A program made the translations under genes and the position numbers. Source: Veillonella sp. VA137 (GTDB lineage: Bacteria; Bacillota; Negativicutes; Veillonellales; Veillonellaceae). Taken from it: a DNA stretch of 64,000 bases. A model generated the notes under the pieces. It did no database searches. It had not been told where the DNA came from and saw nothing but the letters and a program-made list of their open reading frames with translations. Shown here piece after piece: positions 27,539 through 35,275 of the stretch; the stretch's first letter is position 1; each line of letters begins with the position of its first letter. Location: assembly GCF_003992015.1 (NCBI RefSeq), contig NZ_RQVK01000002.1, positions 62,001-126,000 of the forward strand, read 5' to 3'.

Positions 27539-27558
27539 GCAAGTGGGAGGTGAACACA

Positions 27559-29097
27559 ATTTTAGAATACAGCATTATTGCCGTAGTCATGGTATTAATT
27601 GGTCTTGGAGTAGGCTATTTATTGCGCCGCAATATTGCAGAAGGTAAGCTAAACAAAGCGGAAACAGAAGCTGCACGTATTGTTGCTGATGGCGAGCGCT
27701 TAGCGGAGTCTAAGAAAAAAGAAGCGTTACTGGAAGCAAAAGAAGAAATTCATAAATTGCGTGCTGATGTGGATAAAGAAAATCGTGACAGACGTAATGA
27801 ATTACAACGTCTTGAACGACGGATTTTACAAAAAGAAGAGCAATTAGACAAAAAACTAGACAGTATTGAACGCAAAGAGGAGTCCTTGCACCACAAGGAA
27901 CGCAATCTAGAAAAAGCGGAAGAAAAAATCGAAGTATTGCATCAACAACAAATGGAAGAGTTAGAACGCATTTCTAGCTTAACCTTTGATGAAGCAAAAC
28001 AAATTTTACTGACAAAAGTAGAACAAGAGATTCGTCACGACACTGCTGTGATGCTTAAAGATCTTGAGCAACAAGCAAAAGAAGAGGCGGAAAAGAATGC
28101 CAGAGAAATTATTTCTATGGCCATTCAACGATGTGCGGCTGACCATGTAGCAGAATCTACAGTGTCTGTTGTGACATTGCCAAATGATGAGATGAAAGGC
28201 CGTATTATCGGTCGTGAAGGTCGTAATATTCGTGCGTTAGAAACGTTGACTGGTATCGACTTAATTATTGATGATACACCAGAAGCAGTTATTTTATCCG
28301 GATTTGATCCTATTCGTCGCGAAGTAGCACGAATTGCCTTGGAAAAACTCATTGTAGATGGACGTATCCATCCAGCTCGTATCGAGGAAATGGTTGAAAA
28401 AGCACGCCGTGAGGTGGAAAATACCGTTAAAGAAGCGGGCGAGCAAGCTACTTTTGAAGCAGATGTACATGGCTTACATCCAGAAGTAATTCGTACTTTA
28501 GGTAGACTAAAATATCGTACTAGTTATGGACAGAATGTGTTAAAACACTCTGTGGAAGTATCTCATTTAGCAGGTATGATGGCAGCAGAATTAGGTTGCG
28601 ATGTAGTGCTGGCTAAACGAGGCGGTTTATTACATGATTTGGGCAAAGCCTTAACACATGAAATTGAAGGATCTCACGTGGAAATTGGCGTAGATCTTGC
28701 TAAAAAATATCATGAAAGTGCATTGGTACAAAACTGTATTGGCGCGCATCATGGTGATGAAGAGTTTAAATCTGTAGAAGCTGTATTGGTAGCGGCAGCA
28801 GATGCTATTTCTGCGGCACGACCAGGAGCTAGACGTGAAACATTAGAAAATTATTTAAAACGATTATCTAAGTTGGAAGAAATCGCTGAATCCTTTGAAG
28901 GCGTTGAAAAATGCTTTGCAATCCAAGCAGGTCGAGAGATTCGCGTTATGGTAAAACCAGATAAAGTGGATGATGTGGAAGCGAACTTATTAGTGCGTGA
29001 CATCATTAAACGAATCGAAAATGAATTAGAATATCCAGGACAAATTAAAGTTGTGGTTATTCGTGAAACACGAGTCGTAGATTACGCGAAAAAATAG
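27559..29097 (+). CDS. rny: Ribonuclease Y
   Basis: 512 residues from this start: an N-terminal membrane helix ([22 protein letters not shown]), long coiled coil (about 25-190), KH domain ([21 protein letters not shown]) and HD domain ([29 protein letters not shown]). RNase Y is the membrane-bound endonuclease that starts mRNA decay in Firmicutes. The start is unusual: the 8-nt perfect Shine-Dalgarno GGAGGTGA (27546-27553) is followed 5 nt later by ATT at 27559, which gives the standard N-terminus. The nearest normal codons are a GTG at 27550, inside the ribosome site, and an ATG at 27514, inside the leader hairpin. Confidence 0.92.
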   Translation: MLEYSIIAVVMVLIGLGVGYLLRRNIAEGKLNKAETEAARIVADGERLAESKKKEALLEAKEEIHKLRADVDKENRDRRNELQRLERRILQKEEQLDKKLDSIERKEESLHHKERNLEKAEEKIEVLHQQQMEELERISSLTFDEAKQILLTKVEQEIRHDTAVMLKDLEQQAKEEAEKNAREIISMAIQRCAADHVAESTVSVVTLPNDEMKGRIIGREGRNIRALETLTGIDLIIDDTPEAVILSGFDPIRREVARIALEKLIVDGRIHPARIEEMVEKARREVENTVKEAGEQATFEADVHGLHPEVIRTLGRLKYRTSYGQNVLKHSVEVSHLAGMMAAELGCDVVLAKRGGLLHDLGKALTHEIEGSHVEIGVDLAKKYHESALVQNCIGAHHGDEEFKSVEAVLVAAADAISAARPGARRETLENYLKRLSKLEEIAESFEGVEKCFAIQAGREIRVMVKPDKVDDVEANLLVRDIIKRIENELEYPGQIKVVVIRETRVVDYAKK

Positions 29098-29110
29098 TCT
29101 ACATAAGTGG

Positions 29111-29147
29111 TTGGAGCAGCCTTTGGCTGCTCTAACTTCTTTTTTTT
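29111..29147 (+). terminator. Terminator after rny
   Basis: An 11-bp stem, TTGGAGCAGCC (29111-29121) with GGCTGCTCTAA (29125-29135), TTT loop, then a run of T residues. Confidence 0.88.
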
Positions 29148-29178
29148 CACACTATATATGAATTGCATATATAATGTG
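29148..29178. promoter_or_regulatory. Near-perfect palindrome upstream of dnaG
   Basis: CACACTATATATG (29148-29160) and CATATATAATGTG (29166-29178) are inverted repeats at 12 of 13 positions. It could be an operator or a cruciform; no regulator can be assigned. Further downstream, GCATACACGGTAGTA (29269-29283) is shared with the rarA upstream region. Confidence 0.4.
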
Positions 29179-29302
29179 AAGAAAAAGAAAGTATTTCCAA
29201 GTAGGAGTTTTTTTGTTTATGTAGAATAGTATAGATAGAGAACGTATACATAGACGCTATATTTTGATGCATACACGGTAGTACATAGCTTAGGAGAGGG
29301 AC

Positions 29303-31066
29303 ATGAGCAAGTTTTTCAATGATGACATAATTGAACAAGTCAAAAATGCCAATGACATTGTGTCTGTCATTTCTGAGCATATTCCATTGAAGAAGAAAGG
29401 GAAAAACTATTGGGGTTGTTGTCCATTTCATAACGAAAAGACGCCTTCCTTTAGTGTGACCCCTGAAAAGGGCTTTTTTTATTGTTTTGGTTGTCGAGAA
29501 TCGGGAAATGTCATCAGTTTCTTGATGAAGTATGATAACTTAACATTTCCTGAGGCCATTGAACGGTTGGCCAATCGTGCCAACATTGCTTTGCCAGAAC
29601 GAACTGTATCGTCAGCTGAGAGGAAACGTATGGCTCGGCTAGAAGCTATGTATGAGGTGAATGAACTAGCTACGAATTTCTTTCATAATTGTTTGGTGAA
29701 AACAGAATTTGGAAAAGAGGGGTTAGACTACTTATTAAAACGTGGACTATCCATGGAGACCATTACAAAGTTTCGCTTAGGGTTTGCTCCCGATGGATGG
29801 GATAAGCTATATGGTGCTTTTACGGGTCGAGGTGTGGACCCTAATGTATTGCTAGAATTAGGCTTGTGTCGTAAAAATGAGCAAGGTAAGATATACGATT
29901 ATTTCAGAAAACGCGTGATGTTTCCTATCATGGATGGAAAGGGGCGTGTGTTAGGCTTCGGTGGTCGTGTTCTTGACGACAGTAATCCGAAATATTTGAA
30001 CTCCCCGGAAACGGAAATATTTAATAAAGGACATTTATTATTTGCCTTTTATCAATCCTATCGCAGTATTCGTGAAAGGAAACAGGCTGTCCTTGTTGAA
30101 GGTTACATGGATGTGCTGAGTTGTCATAATGCAGGTATTACGAATGTAGTGGCATCGTTGGGTACAGCCTATACGAAAGACCACGGTCGGCTATTGATGC
30201 GTCAGGCAGAAGAAGTTGTTCTTGCCTATGATATGGATGGGGCTGGTCGTACGGCAGCTAAGCGTGCTATCGAGTTGTTGCAAAATACGGAATTTTCTGT
30301 TAAGGTAGTATCTATGCCTGATGGAAAGGACCCAGATGATTTTATCAAGAATCATGGTCCTCAAGCGTGGCAAGAATTGGTAGATACATCGCCAAGAGAT
30401 TTTGAGTTTTTATTAAATGAAAGCTTGAGCAGCCACGATACGAATTCAGTAGAAGGGAAGCGGGCTGTCTTGGCAGATATATTCCCCTTCATTGCGGGTC
30501 ATGAAAGCCAAGTGCGTCGTGATGAATATTTAAAAGCCTTGGCACTACCATTATGGTTAGATGTGAGCACCATTATTACTTACTTTAGACAGTTTCTTCG
30601 ACAAGGAAACATAGAATTAAAACAGCAGGCCATGAATGTGCCCAAGGAGACTTTCACAGATGAAGAAGAATTGCTGTACTGGGTAGGTAAGGATAATGAT
30701 ATATATAGCCTGGTAAGCCAATATATAGGGGTGGAAGATTTTACCCACCCAATGTATAGTGCTTATTATGAAAAGATAGGCGAGTTGGTAGCCCAAGGGG
30801 AAAATTTGTCAGATGTCCTATTAGAGGAATCCTTAGATGAGGAATCTTGGCATATGTTTGGCAAATGGTCGGTCTTGATTGGCCGAGAAATGGATGAGGA
30901 ATTGTTGCACAGTTTAATTCGAAGCGTGCGATTAAAATCCCTTCGCAATCAATATAAGGAGCATAGTCGCTTAGCAGATCAATTGAGTCGGGCTAATGAT
31001 CCTAGGTTTATAGAAGAATTACGAATGTGTCAGGATTTACAGGAATTAATTAGACAGTGGTCTTGA
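29303..31066 (+). CDS. dnaG: DNA primase DnaG
   Basis: 587 residues. The zinc-binding domain CPFHNEKTPSFSVTPEKGFFYCFGC (CHC2) starts at about residue 41. The catalytic core has FRLGFAPDGW and RVLGFGGRVL, and the TOPRIM acid motif is VLVEGYMDVL, with YDMDGAGRTAAKRA about 50 residues later. The C-terminal DnaB-interacting part is divergent, as usual. It makes RNA primers for replication. AGGAGA precedes the ATG. It is followed 21 bp later by rpoD, the classical macromolecular synthesis operon order (dnaG-rpoD). Confidence 0.96.
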   Translation: MSKFFNDDIIEQVKNANDIVSVISEHIPLKKKGKNYWGCCPFHNEKTPSFSVTPEKGFFYCFGCRESGNVISFLMKYDNLTFPEAIERLANRANIALPERTVSSAERKRMARLEAMYEVNELATNFFHNCLVKTEFGKEGLDYLLKRGLSMETITKFRLGFAPDGWDKLYGAFTGRGVDPNVLLELGLCRKNEQGKIYDYFRKRVMFPIMDGKGRVLGFGGRVLDDSNPKYLNSPETEIFNKGHLLFAFYQSYRSIRERKQAVLVEGYMDVLSCHNAGITNVVASLGTAYTKDHGRLLMRQAEEVVLAYDMDGAGRTAAKRAIELLQNTEFSVKVVSMPDGKDPDDFIKNHGPQAWQELVDTSPRDFEFLLNESLSSHDTNSVEGKRAVLADIFPFIAGHESQVRRDEYLKALALPLWLDVSTIITYFRQFLRQGNIELKQQAMNVPKETFTDEEELLYWVGKDNDIYSLVSQYIGVEDFTHPMYSAYYEKIGELVAQGENLSDVLLEESLDEESWHMFGKWSVLIGREMDEELLHSLIRSVRLKSLRNQYKEHSRLADQLSRANDPRFIEELRMCQDLQELIRQWS

Positions 31067-31087
31067 TGTAGTGAAAGGAAGAGCACA

Positions 31088-32329
31088 GTGGCAAAGAAGA
31101 AAAAACAATCGCAAGTGGAAGAGATTATAGCGGTTTTATTAGAAACGGCAAAACGAGATGGTGTCATTACAGCGAGACAAATTTCTGATGCACTTTCAGA
31201 TCAAGTAGAGGTAACGGCAGAACAGTTAGATAGCATGTATGCAGTGTTTAATAATTTGAATATTGAAGTCATTCCAGATGATGGTCATGAGTCAGAAACT
31301 GAGTTGTCTTTACATGATGATGAACTGTTGGATAAAGATCTTGAAGTGGAAGTAGAAGTAGATGTAGATGTAGATGTGGAGCATTTAAGTAGTGACATCG
31401 ATATCACTGAGGAAGATGACGATGAGGAAAAAGAGATTAATCTTGACTTATCCATTCCTGAAGGGATGAATATCGATGATCCAGTACGCATGTACTTAAA
31501 AGAAATTGGTCGTGTTCCATTGCTATCTGGTGATGAAGAAATTATTTTGGCGCAACAAATTGAGGCAGGCAATGCAGAAGGTGCTACCTATAAAGAAGTG
31601 CGCTTAGGAAATAGTGCAAAGCAAAAGTTGATCGATGCTAACTTGCGTCTGGTGGTTAGTATTGCGAAACGCTATGTGGGCCGTGGTATGTTGTTCTTGG
31701 ACTTGATTCAAGAAGGTAACTTAGGCCTTATCAAAGCGGTTGATAAATTCGACTACACAAAAGGATATAAATTCTCTACGTATGCTACATGGTGGATTCG
31801 TCAAGCTATTACGAGAGCCATTGCTGACCAAGCTAGGACAATTCGTATTCCTGTACATATGGTAGAAACGATTAATAAATTGGTGCGTATTCAACGTCAA
31901 TTATTACAAGACTTAGGTCGCGAACCAAGTCCAGAAGAAATTGCAGCTGGTATGGGTATTACCGTAGAACGGGTGCGTGAAATTCAAAAAATTTCTCAAG
32001 AGCCAGTTTCTTTGGAAACACCGATTGGGGAAGAAGAAGATTCCCATTTAGGCGACTTCTTAGAAGATAAGGATGCAGTGGCGCCAGATGATGCGGCTAG
32101 CTTTATCTTACTACGTGAGCAAATTGTAGAAGTATTTAGTTGTTTAACAGACCGTGAGCAACAAGTGCTAGAATTACGCTTTGGTTTGAAAGATGGCAAA
32201 CCACGTACATTGGAAGAAGTCGGTCAATTCTTTAATGTAACACGGGAACGGATTCGTCAAATTGAAGGGAAAGCCTTAACGAAGTTGCGTAATCGTGGTA
32301 AACGAGATAAAATTAAAGACTTCTTATAA
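31088..32329 (+). CDS. rpoD: RNA polymerase primary sigma factor RpoD (sigma-70/SigA)
   Basis: 413 residues, starting at GTG. Region 1.1-like N-terminus ([27 protein letters not shown]), then an acidic segment (about 75-125), region 1.2 ([17 protein letters not shown]), region 2 ([37 protein letters not shown]), region 3 and region 4 ([32 protein letters not shown]). It is the housekeeping sigma factor. The acidic stretch is encoded by tandem GAAGTA/GATGTA hexamers (31342-31380) that could vary by slippage. Terminated at 32430-32472. Confidence 0.97.
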   Translation: MAKKKKQSQVEEIIAVLLETAKRDGVITARQISDALSDQVEVTAEQLDSMYAVFNNLNIEVIPDDGHESETELSLHDDELLDKDLEVEVEVDVDVDVEHLSSDIDITEEDDDEEKEINLDLSIPEGMNIDDPVRMYLKEIGRVPLLSGDEEIILAQQIEAGNAEGATYKEVRLGNSAKQKLIDANLRLVVSIAKRYVGRGMLFLDLIQEGNLGLIKAVDKFDYTKGYKFSTYATWWIRQAITRAIADQARTIRIPVHMVETINKLVRIQRQLLQDLGREPSPEEIAAGMGITVERVREIQKISQEPVSLETPIGEEEDSHLGDFLEDKDAVAPDDAASFILLREQIVEVFSCLTDREQQVLELRFGLKDGKPRTLEEVGQFFNVTRERIRQIEGKALTKLRNRGKRDKIKDFL

Positions 32330-32392
32330 TACTGAATACTGTATATCAATAGGTATTACCAAGGGTAAGGCTCTGTCACAAGGTCTTAAGTA

Positions 32393-32409
32393 GGATATAT
32401 GTTATATCC
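32393..32409. repeat. Small perfect hairpin between rpoD and its terminator
   Basis: GGATATA and TATATCC are separated by TGT. No T-run follows. Role unknown; may protect or process the rpoD 3' end. Confidence 0.35.
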
Positions 32410-32429
32410 TCTATAGATAACAGAATGTT

Positions 32430-32472
32430 AACAGAGGAAAGTTGATGCTTTGTTTCAACTTTCCTCTGTTTT
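32430..32472 (+). terminator. Terminator of dnaG-rpoD
   Basis: ACAGAGGAAAGTTGA (32431-32445) pairs perfectly with TCAACTTTCCTCTGT (32455-32469), 15 bp, then TTTT. The strongest stem in the window. Confidence 0.88.
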
Positions 32473-32549
32473 ATGAGTAGTTATTACATGGGATTCCTTT
32501 TCTAGAGTGAGACAGGTATACTTATAAATAGGAATTTTATAAAAGATAC

Positions 32550-32577
32550 TTGCTATTTAATATTTATGTGGTATAAT
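32550..32577 (+). promoter_or_regulatory. Promoter of the amino-acid-binding lipoprotein gene
   Basis: TTGCTA (32550-32555), 16 bp, and TGGTATAAT with an extended -10 (TATAAT at 32572-32577), about 48 bp before the ATG. Confidence 0.65.
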
Positions 32578-32624
32578 TTATGTATAAATAATCATAAGTA
32601 GTGAATATATTATGGGAGGTAATT

Positions 32625-33407
32625 ATGATTAGCATGAAAAAAATAGGTCTTATCCTATGTACGGCTGTTCTTAGTGTAGGTTTACTAGCTGGTTGTGGTA
32701 GCGATAAAAAAGAAGCGCAACTAACACAAACAGCAGGGGTGTTGAAAGTTGGTTCTGAAACCACATTCCCTCCATTTGAATTTGCAGAAGAAAATACGAA
32801 TAAATACATTGGTTTTGATGTGGATTTAAGTGAAGAAGTAGCAAAACGTTTAGGTTTAAAATTAGAGTTTGTTAGCATGGGGTTCGATGCGTTAATTCCA
32901 GCCACACAATCTGGTAATATTGACATGATCGCAGCGGGTATCAATGCTACACCAGAACGTGAAAAAGCATTGGCATTCTCTGAGCCATACTTTAAAGAAG
33001 GTGGTTTTATCACTATCGTTCGTAAAGATAATACAGATATCAAAAAAATGGATGACCTTGCTAATAAACGTGTAGGTGTTCAAATTGGTACAGTTCCTGT
33101 GGAAATGGCGAAAGCAATCCCTGGTACAGATGTAAAAGAAATGGATTCTAATAGCAATATCTTCATGGCTTTGCAAGCCGGCACAATTGATGGTGCTATC
33201 ATCGACCAAGCGGTGGCTATGTACTACTTGAAACAAGGTGCAGATAAAGATCTTAAATTAGTTGGAGAAGGCACTGATGCACCTCCATTCGTATTAGGAT
33301 TCAATAAATCTAACACAGCATTACGTGATAAAGTTAATGAAGCTTTGAAAGCAATGCGTGAAGATGGAACGTATGATAAAATTTACTCCAAATGGTTCGC
33401 TAAGTAA
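32625..33407 (+). CDS. Polar amino-acid ABC transporter substrate-binding lipoprotein (orphan)
   Basis: 260 residues. Lipoprotein signal peptide with lipobox LLAGC, so it is lipid-anchored. The mature part is an SBP_bac_3 domain: LKVGSETTFPPFEFAEENTNKYIGFDVDL, MGFDALIPATQSGNIDMIAAGINATPEREKALAFSEPYF, VGVQIGTVPVEMAKAIPG, FVLGFNKSN. This family binds glutamine, arginine, cystine or similar amino acids; ligand not readable. No permease or ATPase gene is adjacent: the gene has its own promoter and is followed by palindromic repeats. It must share a membrane complex encoded elsewhere. The ATG at 32625 with GGGAGG upstream is preferred over an earlier in-frame codon. Confidence 0.9.
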   Translation: MISMKKIGLILCTAVLSVGLLAGCGSDKKEAQLTQTAGVLKVGSETTFPPFEFAEENTNKYIGFDVDLSEEVAKRLGLKLEFVSMGFDALIPATQSGNIDMIAAGINATPEREKALAFSEPYFKEGGFITIVRKDNTDIKKMDDLANKRVGVQIGTVPVEMAKAIPGTDVKEMDSNSNIFMALQAGTIDGAIIDQAVAMYYLKQGADKDLKLVGEGTDAPPFVLGFNKSNTALRDKVNEALKAMREDGTYDKIYSKWFAK

Positions 33408-33409
33408 TT

Positions 33410-33497
33410 CCGCTATGTAGCCTGTAGCGATTTTAACTGAATATTGCAAAGGGAAGAGCACGGTATACTCCTCACAAACGGTATTTCATAATGTATC
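33410..33497. repeat. Truncated left arm of the long palindromic repeat (copy 1a)
   Basis: The left arm (GCTATGTAGCCTGTAGCGAT..., AATATTGCAAAGGGAAGAGCACGG-type stem) and central loop ACGGTATTTCATAATGT are present. The right arm is missing; the next copy starts directly after the loop. The stem GAAGAGCACGG is the same type as in the copy at 60299. Confidence 0.7.
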
Positions 33498-33690
33498 GTC
33501 TCTTGTAATGCTATCTACTCTGTGGCGGCTATAAGAAAATATGGCAAAGGGAAACGAGCAACACATTCCTTCACAAACGGTATTTCATAATGTTTGTTCA
33601 GGAACATGTTGCTCGTTTCTGCATTTCTATAATTTAGCTAGTAAGGTCACCACAGGGTTACTAGGCATGACTGCGTTCCTCAGAGGGTAG
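33498..33690. repeat. Long palindromic repeat, copy 1b
   Basis: About 193 bp. The inner stem GAAACGAGCAACACATTCCT (33551-33570) pairs with the arm at 33600-33619; the loop contains ACGGTATTTCATAATGTTTGTT. An outer stem is formed by the CTGTGGCGG and GGTCACCACAG blocks. The right end GACTGCGTTCCTCAGAGG is shared with other copies. It lies just past the 3' end of the reverse-strand dehydrogenase gene and may end its transcript. Confidence 0.75.
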
Positions 33691-33701
33691 GGTGTATAAT
33701 T

Positions 33702-34655
33702 CTACATAGTATGTGCTAGTTTAATATATTCCCGAATGCGTTCGCAAGAGTTGTGGAAGGCATCTTGTTCGTCTGAGGTTAGGTGCAATTCCAAGATTTC
33801 TTCGATGCCGTTTTTGCCGATGATGGCAGGGACGGAGGCAAAGACATTGTGTTCGCCGTATTCGCCTTCTAGTTTGCAGGATAGAGGTAATACTTTTTGT
33901 TCATCGTGGAAGTAAGCGCGGATAATTTCTGTAACGGATGCAGCGATGCCAAATTCGGTGGAGCCTTTTCCAATGAGGACTAGGTAGCCACCGTATTTCA
34001 TTTGTTCTACTAAGGCATTTTCATCAAAGGTTGGGAAGCGGTGAGGAAGTTCCTGTTGGAGTTCTTTTAAAGGTTTGCCAGATACTGTGACGTGGGACCA
34101 AGGGACCATAGCGCTACCACCGTGTTCACCCATAGCATAGCAAGATAAAGAACGACGATGTACGTGGATTTGCTCAGCTACCAATCGTTGCAAACGAGCG
34201 GAGTCCAAGGATGTGCCAGAAGAGATGATTTTATGTTTTGGGTAGTCTAAGTATTCTTGCACATAGGCAGCTACTACATCGGCAGGATTGGAAATGCTAA
34301 CGATAAAACCGCTGAAACCAGAGGCTTTCACACGAGGGAGGAATTCACGCAATACTTCTACGGTGGACCCTAGTGTATCTAGTCGATCTTGTTCTGGGGA
34401 TGGTAGAGGACCTGCAGAAATAACGAGAATATCGCAGTCTCCGATATCTTCAGGTTCGCAAGGGATAGCTTCTACACGATGTGGTAAGTAACTTACCGCA
34501 TCATTAATATCGGTGGCTTGAGCAATGGCTTTGTCTTTGTCGATGTCTACCATGTATAATTGGTCAACCTCACCTTGTGTGGCAAGGGAAAATGCCACGT
34601 GGGAGCCCACATGACCAGTGCCGATAATGGCAACTTTACGTAGTTCTATAGACAT
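33702..34655 (-). CDS. L-lactate dehydrogenase-type NAD-dependent 2-hydroxyacid dehydrogenase
   Basis: 317 residues of the LDH/MDH family. N-terminal Rossmann motif VAIIGTGHVGSHVAF (G12xG14xxG17) and MVDIDKDKA (acidic residue choosing NAD), then ISNPADVVAAYV, and the catalytic His in YAMGEHGGSAMVPWSHV. In LDH the last motif reads GEHGDS; here Asp is Gly, and the substrate loop is AGPLPSPEQDRLD, so pyruvate/lactate is likely but a related 2-oxoacid is possible. I start it at 34655 because AGGAGG lies 7 nt upstream, not at the longer in-frame start. It is the only protein gene on the reverse strand, flanked on both sides by the long palindromic repeat. Confidence 0.85.
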   Translation of the reverse strand: MSIELRKVAIIGTGHVGSHVAFSLATQGEVDQLYMVDIDKDKAIAQATDINDAVSYLPHRVEAIPCEPEDIGDCDILVISAGPLPSPEQDRLDTLGSTVEVLREFLPRVKASGFSGFIVSISNPADVVAAYVQEYLDYPKHKIISSGTSLDSARLQRLVAEQIHVHRRSLSCYAMGEHGGSAMVPWSHVTVSGKPLKELQQELPHRFPTFDENALVEQMKYGGYLVLIGKGSTEFGIAASVTEIIRAYFHDEQKVLPLSCKLEGEYGEHNVFASVPAIIGKNGIEEILELHLTSDEQDAFHNSCERIREYIKLAHTM

Positions 34656-34763
34656 ATTGTTCCTCCTGTGTTGAATGATAAAAGTAATTAGTAATATGTT
34701 ATAGGATAAAACTTTTGAGTTCATTTAGTCAATACGTCACTTGCTAATCTATGCAACTTGTAG

Positions 34764-34960
34764 GTCGTCACTTATTCTGCTATGTAGCCTGTGGCGATCT
34801 ATACTAAATATTGCAAAGGGAAGACCGCAACATATTCCTTCTCAAACTGATACAGTGGTTAGGTTTGTTCAGGAACATGTTGCGGTCTTCTTGTATTTGT
34901 GCAATTTAGCTAGTAAGGGTCGCCATAAGGCTGCTACGCTTAACTGCGTTCCTCATGGAG
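34764..34960. repeat. Long palindromic repeat, copy 2
   Basis: About 197 bp. Inner stem GAAGACCGCAACATATTCCT (34820-34839) pairs with AGGAACATGTTGCGGTCTTC (34871-34890). The loop is of the other type (ACTGATACAGTGGTTAGGTTTGTT). A middle stem TAGCCTGTGGCGA pairs with TCGCCATAAGGCT, and ATATTGCAAA with TTTGTGCAAT. The right end is TGCTACGCTTAACTGCGTTC (34932-34951). An open frame across it is an accident of the repeat. Confidence 0.8.
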
Positions 34961-34982
34961 TATGTGTAGTATTGATAAAACA

Positions 34983-35012
34983 TTAACATTTTGTGTGATT
35001 TTAAAGTGTAAT
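34983..35012 (+). promoter_or_regulatory. Possible promoter of the small toxin gene
   Basis: TTAACA (34983-34988), 18 bp, TGTAAT (35007-35012). The expected start near 35019 matches the left end of the long inverted repeat that embraces the toxin ORF. Moderate consensus only. Confidence 0.45.
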
Positions 35013-35016
35013 AAAT

Positions 35017-35264
35017 AAGAAGAGTCAACGGCGTGTTGTTAGGCTCATCTCTTCCTATTAGGGGAGGAGGTGATACTATGACTACATATGAAAAGTTATC
35101 TTTATTGATTCAATTTTCTATGTTGATTGTAGAAGTTCTTCGTTGCTTTTATAGTTAACGAAAACGCCTAACGAATAAGGTTTCCCAGACCTTACACGTT
35201 AGGCGTAATCAATTTTCCACTTTTGAGATGAGCCTAACGCTAGCAGACGTCGATGGCTCTTCTT
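35017..35264. repeat. Inverted repeat bracketing the small toxin gene (mRNA 5'/3' pairing)
   Basis: AAGAAGAG (35017-35024) pairs with CTCTTCTT (35257-35264), and TTAGGCTCATCTC (35039-35051) pairs perfectly with GAGATGAGCCTAA (35225-35237), with partial pairing between. If both are in one transcript, its ends close into a long stem. The inner 5' strand also forms a competing hairpin that masks the ribosome site: TCATCTCTTCC (35045-35055) with GGAGGAGGTGA (35063-35073). Confidence 0.75.
35078..35158 (+). CDS. Small hydrophobic peptide, putative type I (holin-like) toxin
   Basis: 26 codons. The peptide starts MTTYEKLSLLIQFSMLIVEV and ends with a short RCFYS tail: a charged head, one membrane-spanning hydrophobic stretch and a polar end. 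The MTTYE-L-L-LIxF start is the pattern of the holin-like/TxpA-BsrG type I toxins as I know them, though this one is shorter. A very strong Shine-Dalgarno (GGGGAGGAGGTGA, 35061-35073) stands 4 nt before the ATG but is held in a hairpin. A convergent antisense promoter lies downstream. It sits between a full palindromic repeat and a repeat remnant. Toxicity is inferred. Confidence 0.65.
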   Translation: MTTYEKLSLLIQFSMLIVEVLRCFYS

Positions 35265-35269
35265 TTGTT
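35158..35269 (-). ncRNA. Antisense RNA, putative type I antitoxin
   Basis: A reverse-strand promoter (35276-35304) would start a transcript near 35269. It would run to the hairpin CGCCTAACG/CGTTAGGCG (35165-35173 with 35197-35205, extended inward by TAAGGT/ACCTTA) and, on the minus strand, its TTTTCGTT tail. The product of about 110 nt is fully complementary to the 3' part of the toxin mRNA, including the 13 nt that pair with its leader. This convergent 3'-overlap layout is that of TxpA/RatA-type systems. Confidence 0.6.
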
Positions 35270-35275
35270 GTTTTA

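Noticed and set aside
33410-33690. Insertion sequence or IS remnant
   Set aside because: No transposase reading frame of any size is associated with these repeats in the window; only the non-coding palindromes are seen.
33408-34960. CRISPR array
   Set aside because: The repeats are about 195 bp, palindromic, irregularly placed and not separated by uniform spacers; no cas genes are in the window.
34741-34986. An 81-codon open frame with a TTG start
   Set aside because: It is produced by the palindromic repeat copy 2; other copies do not keep the frame open.
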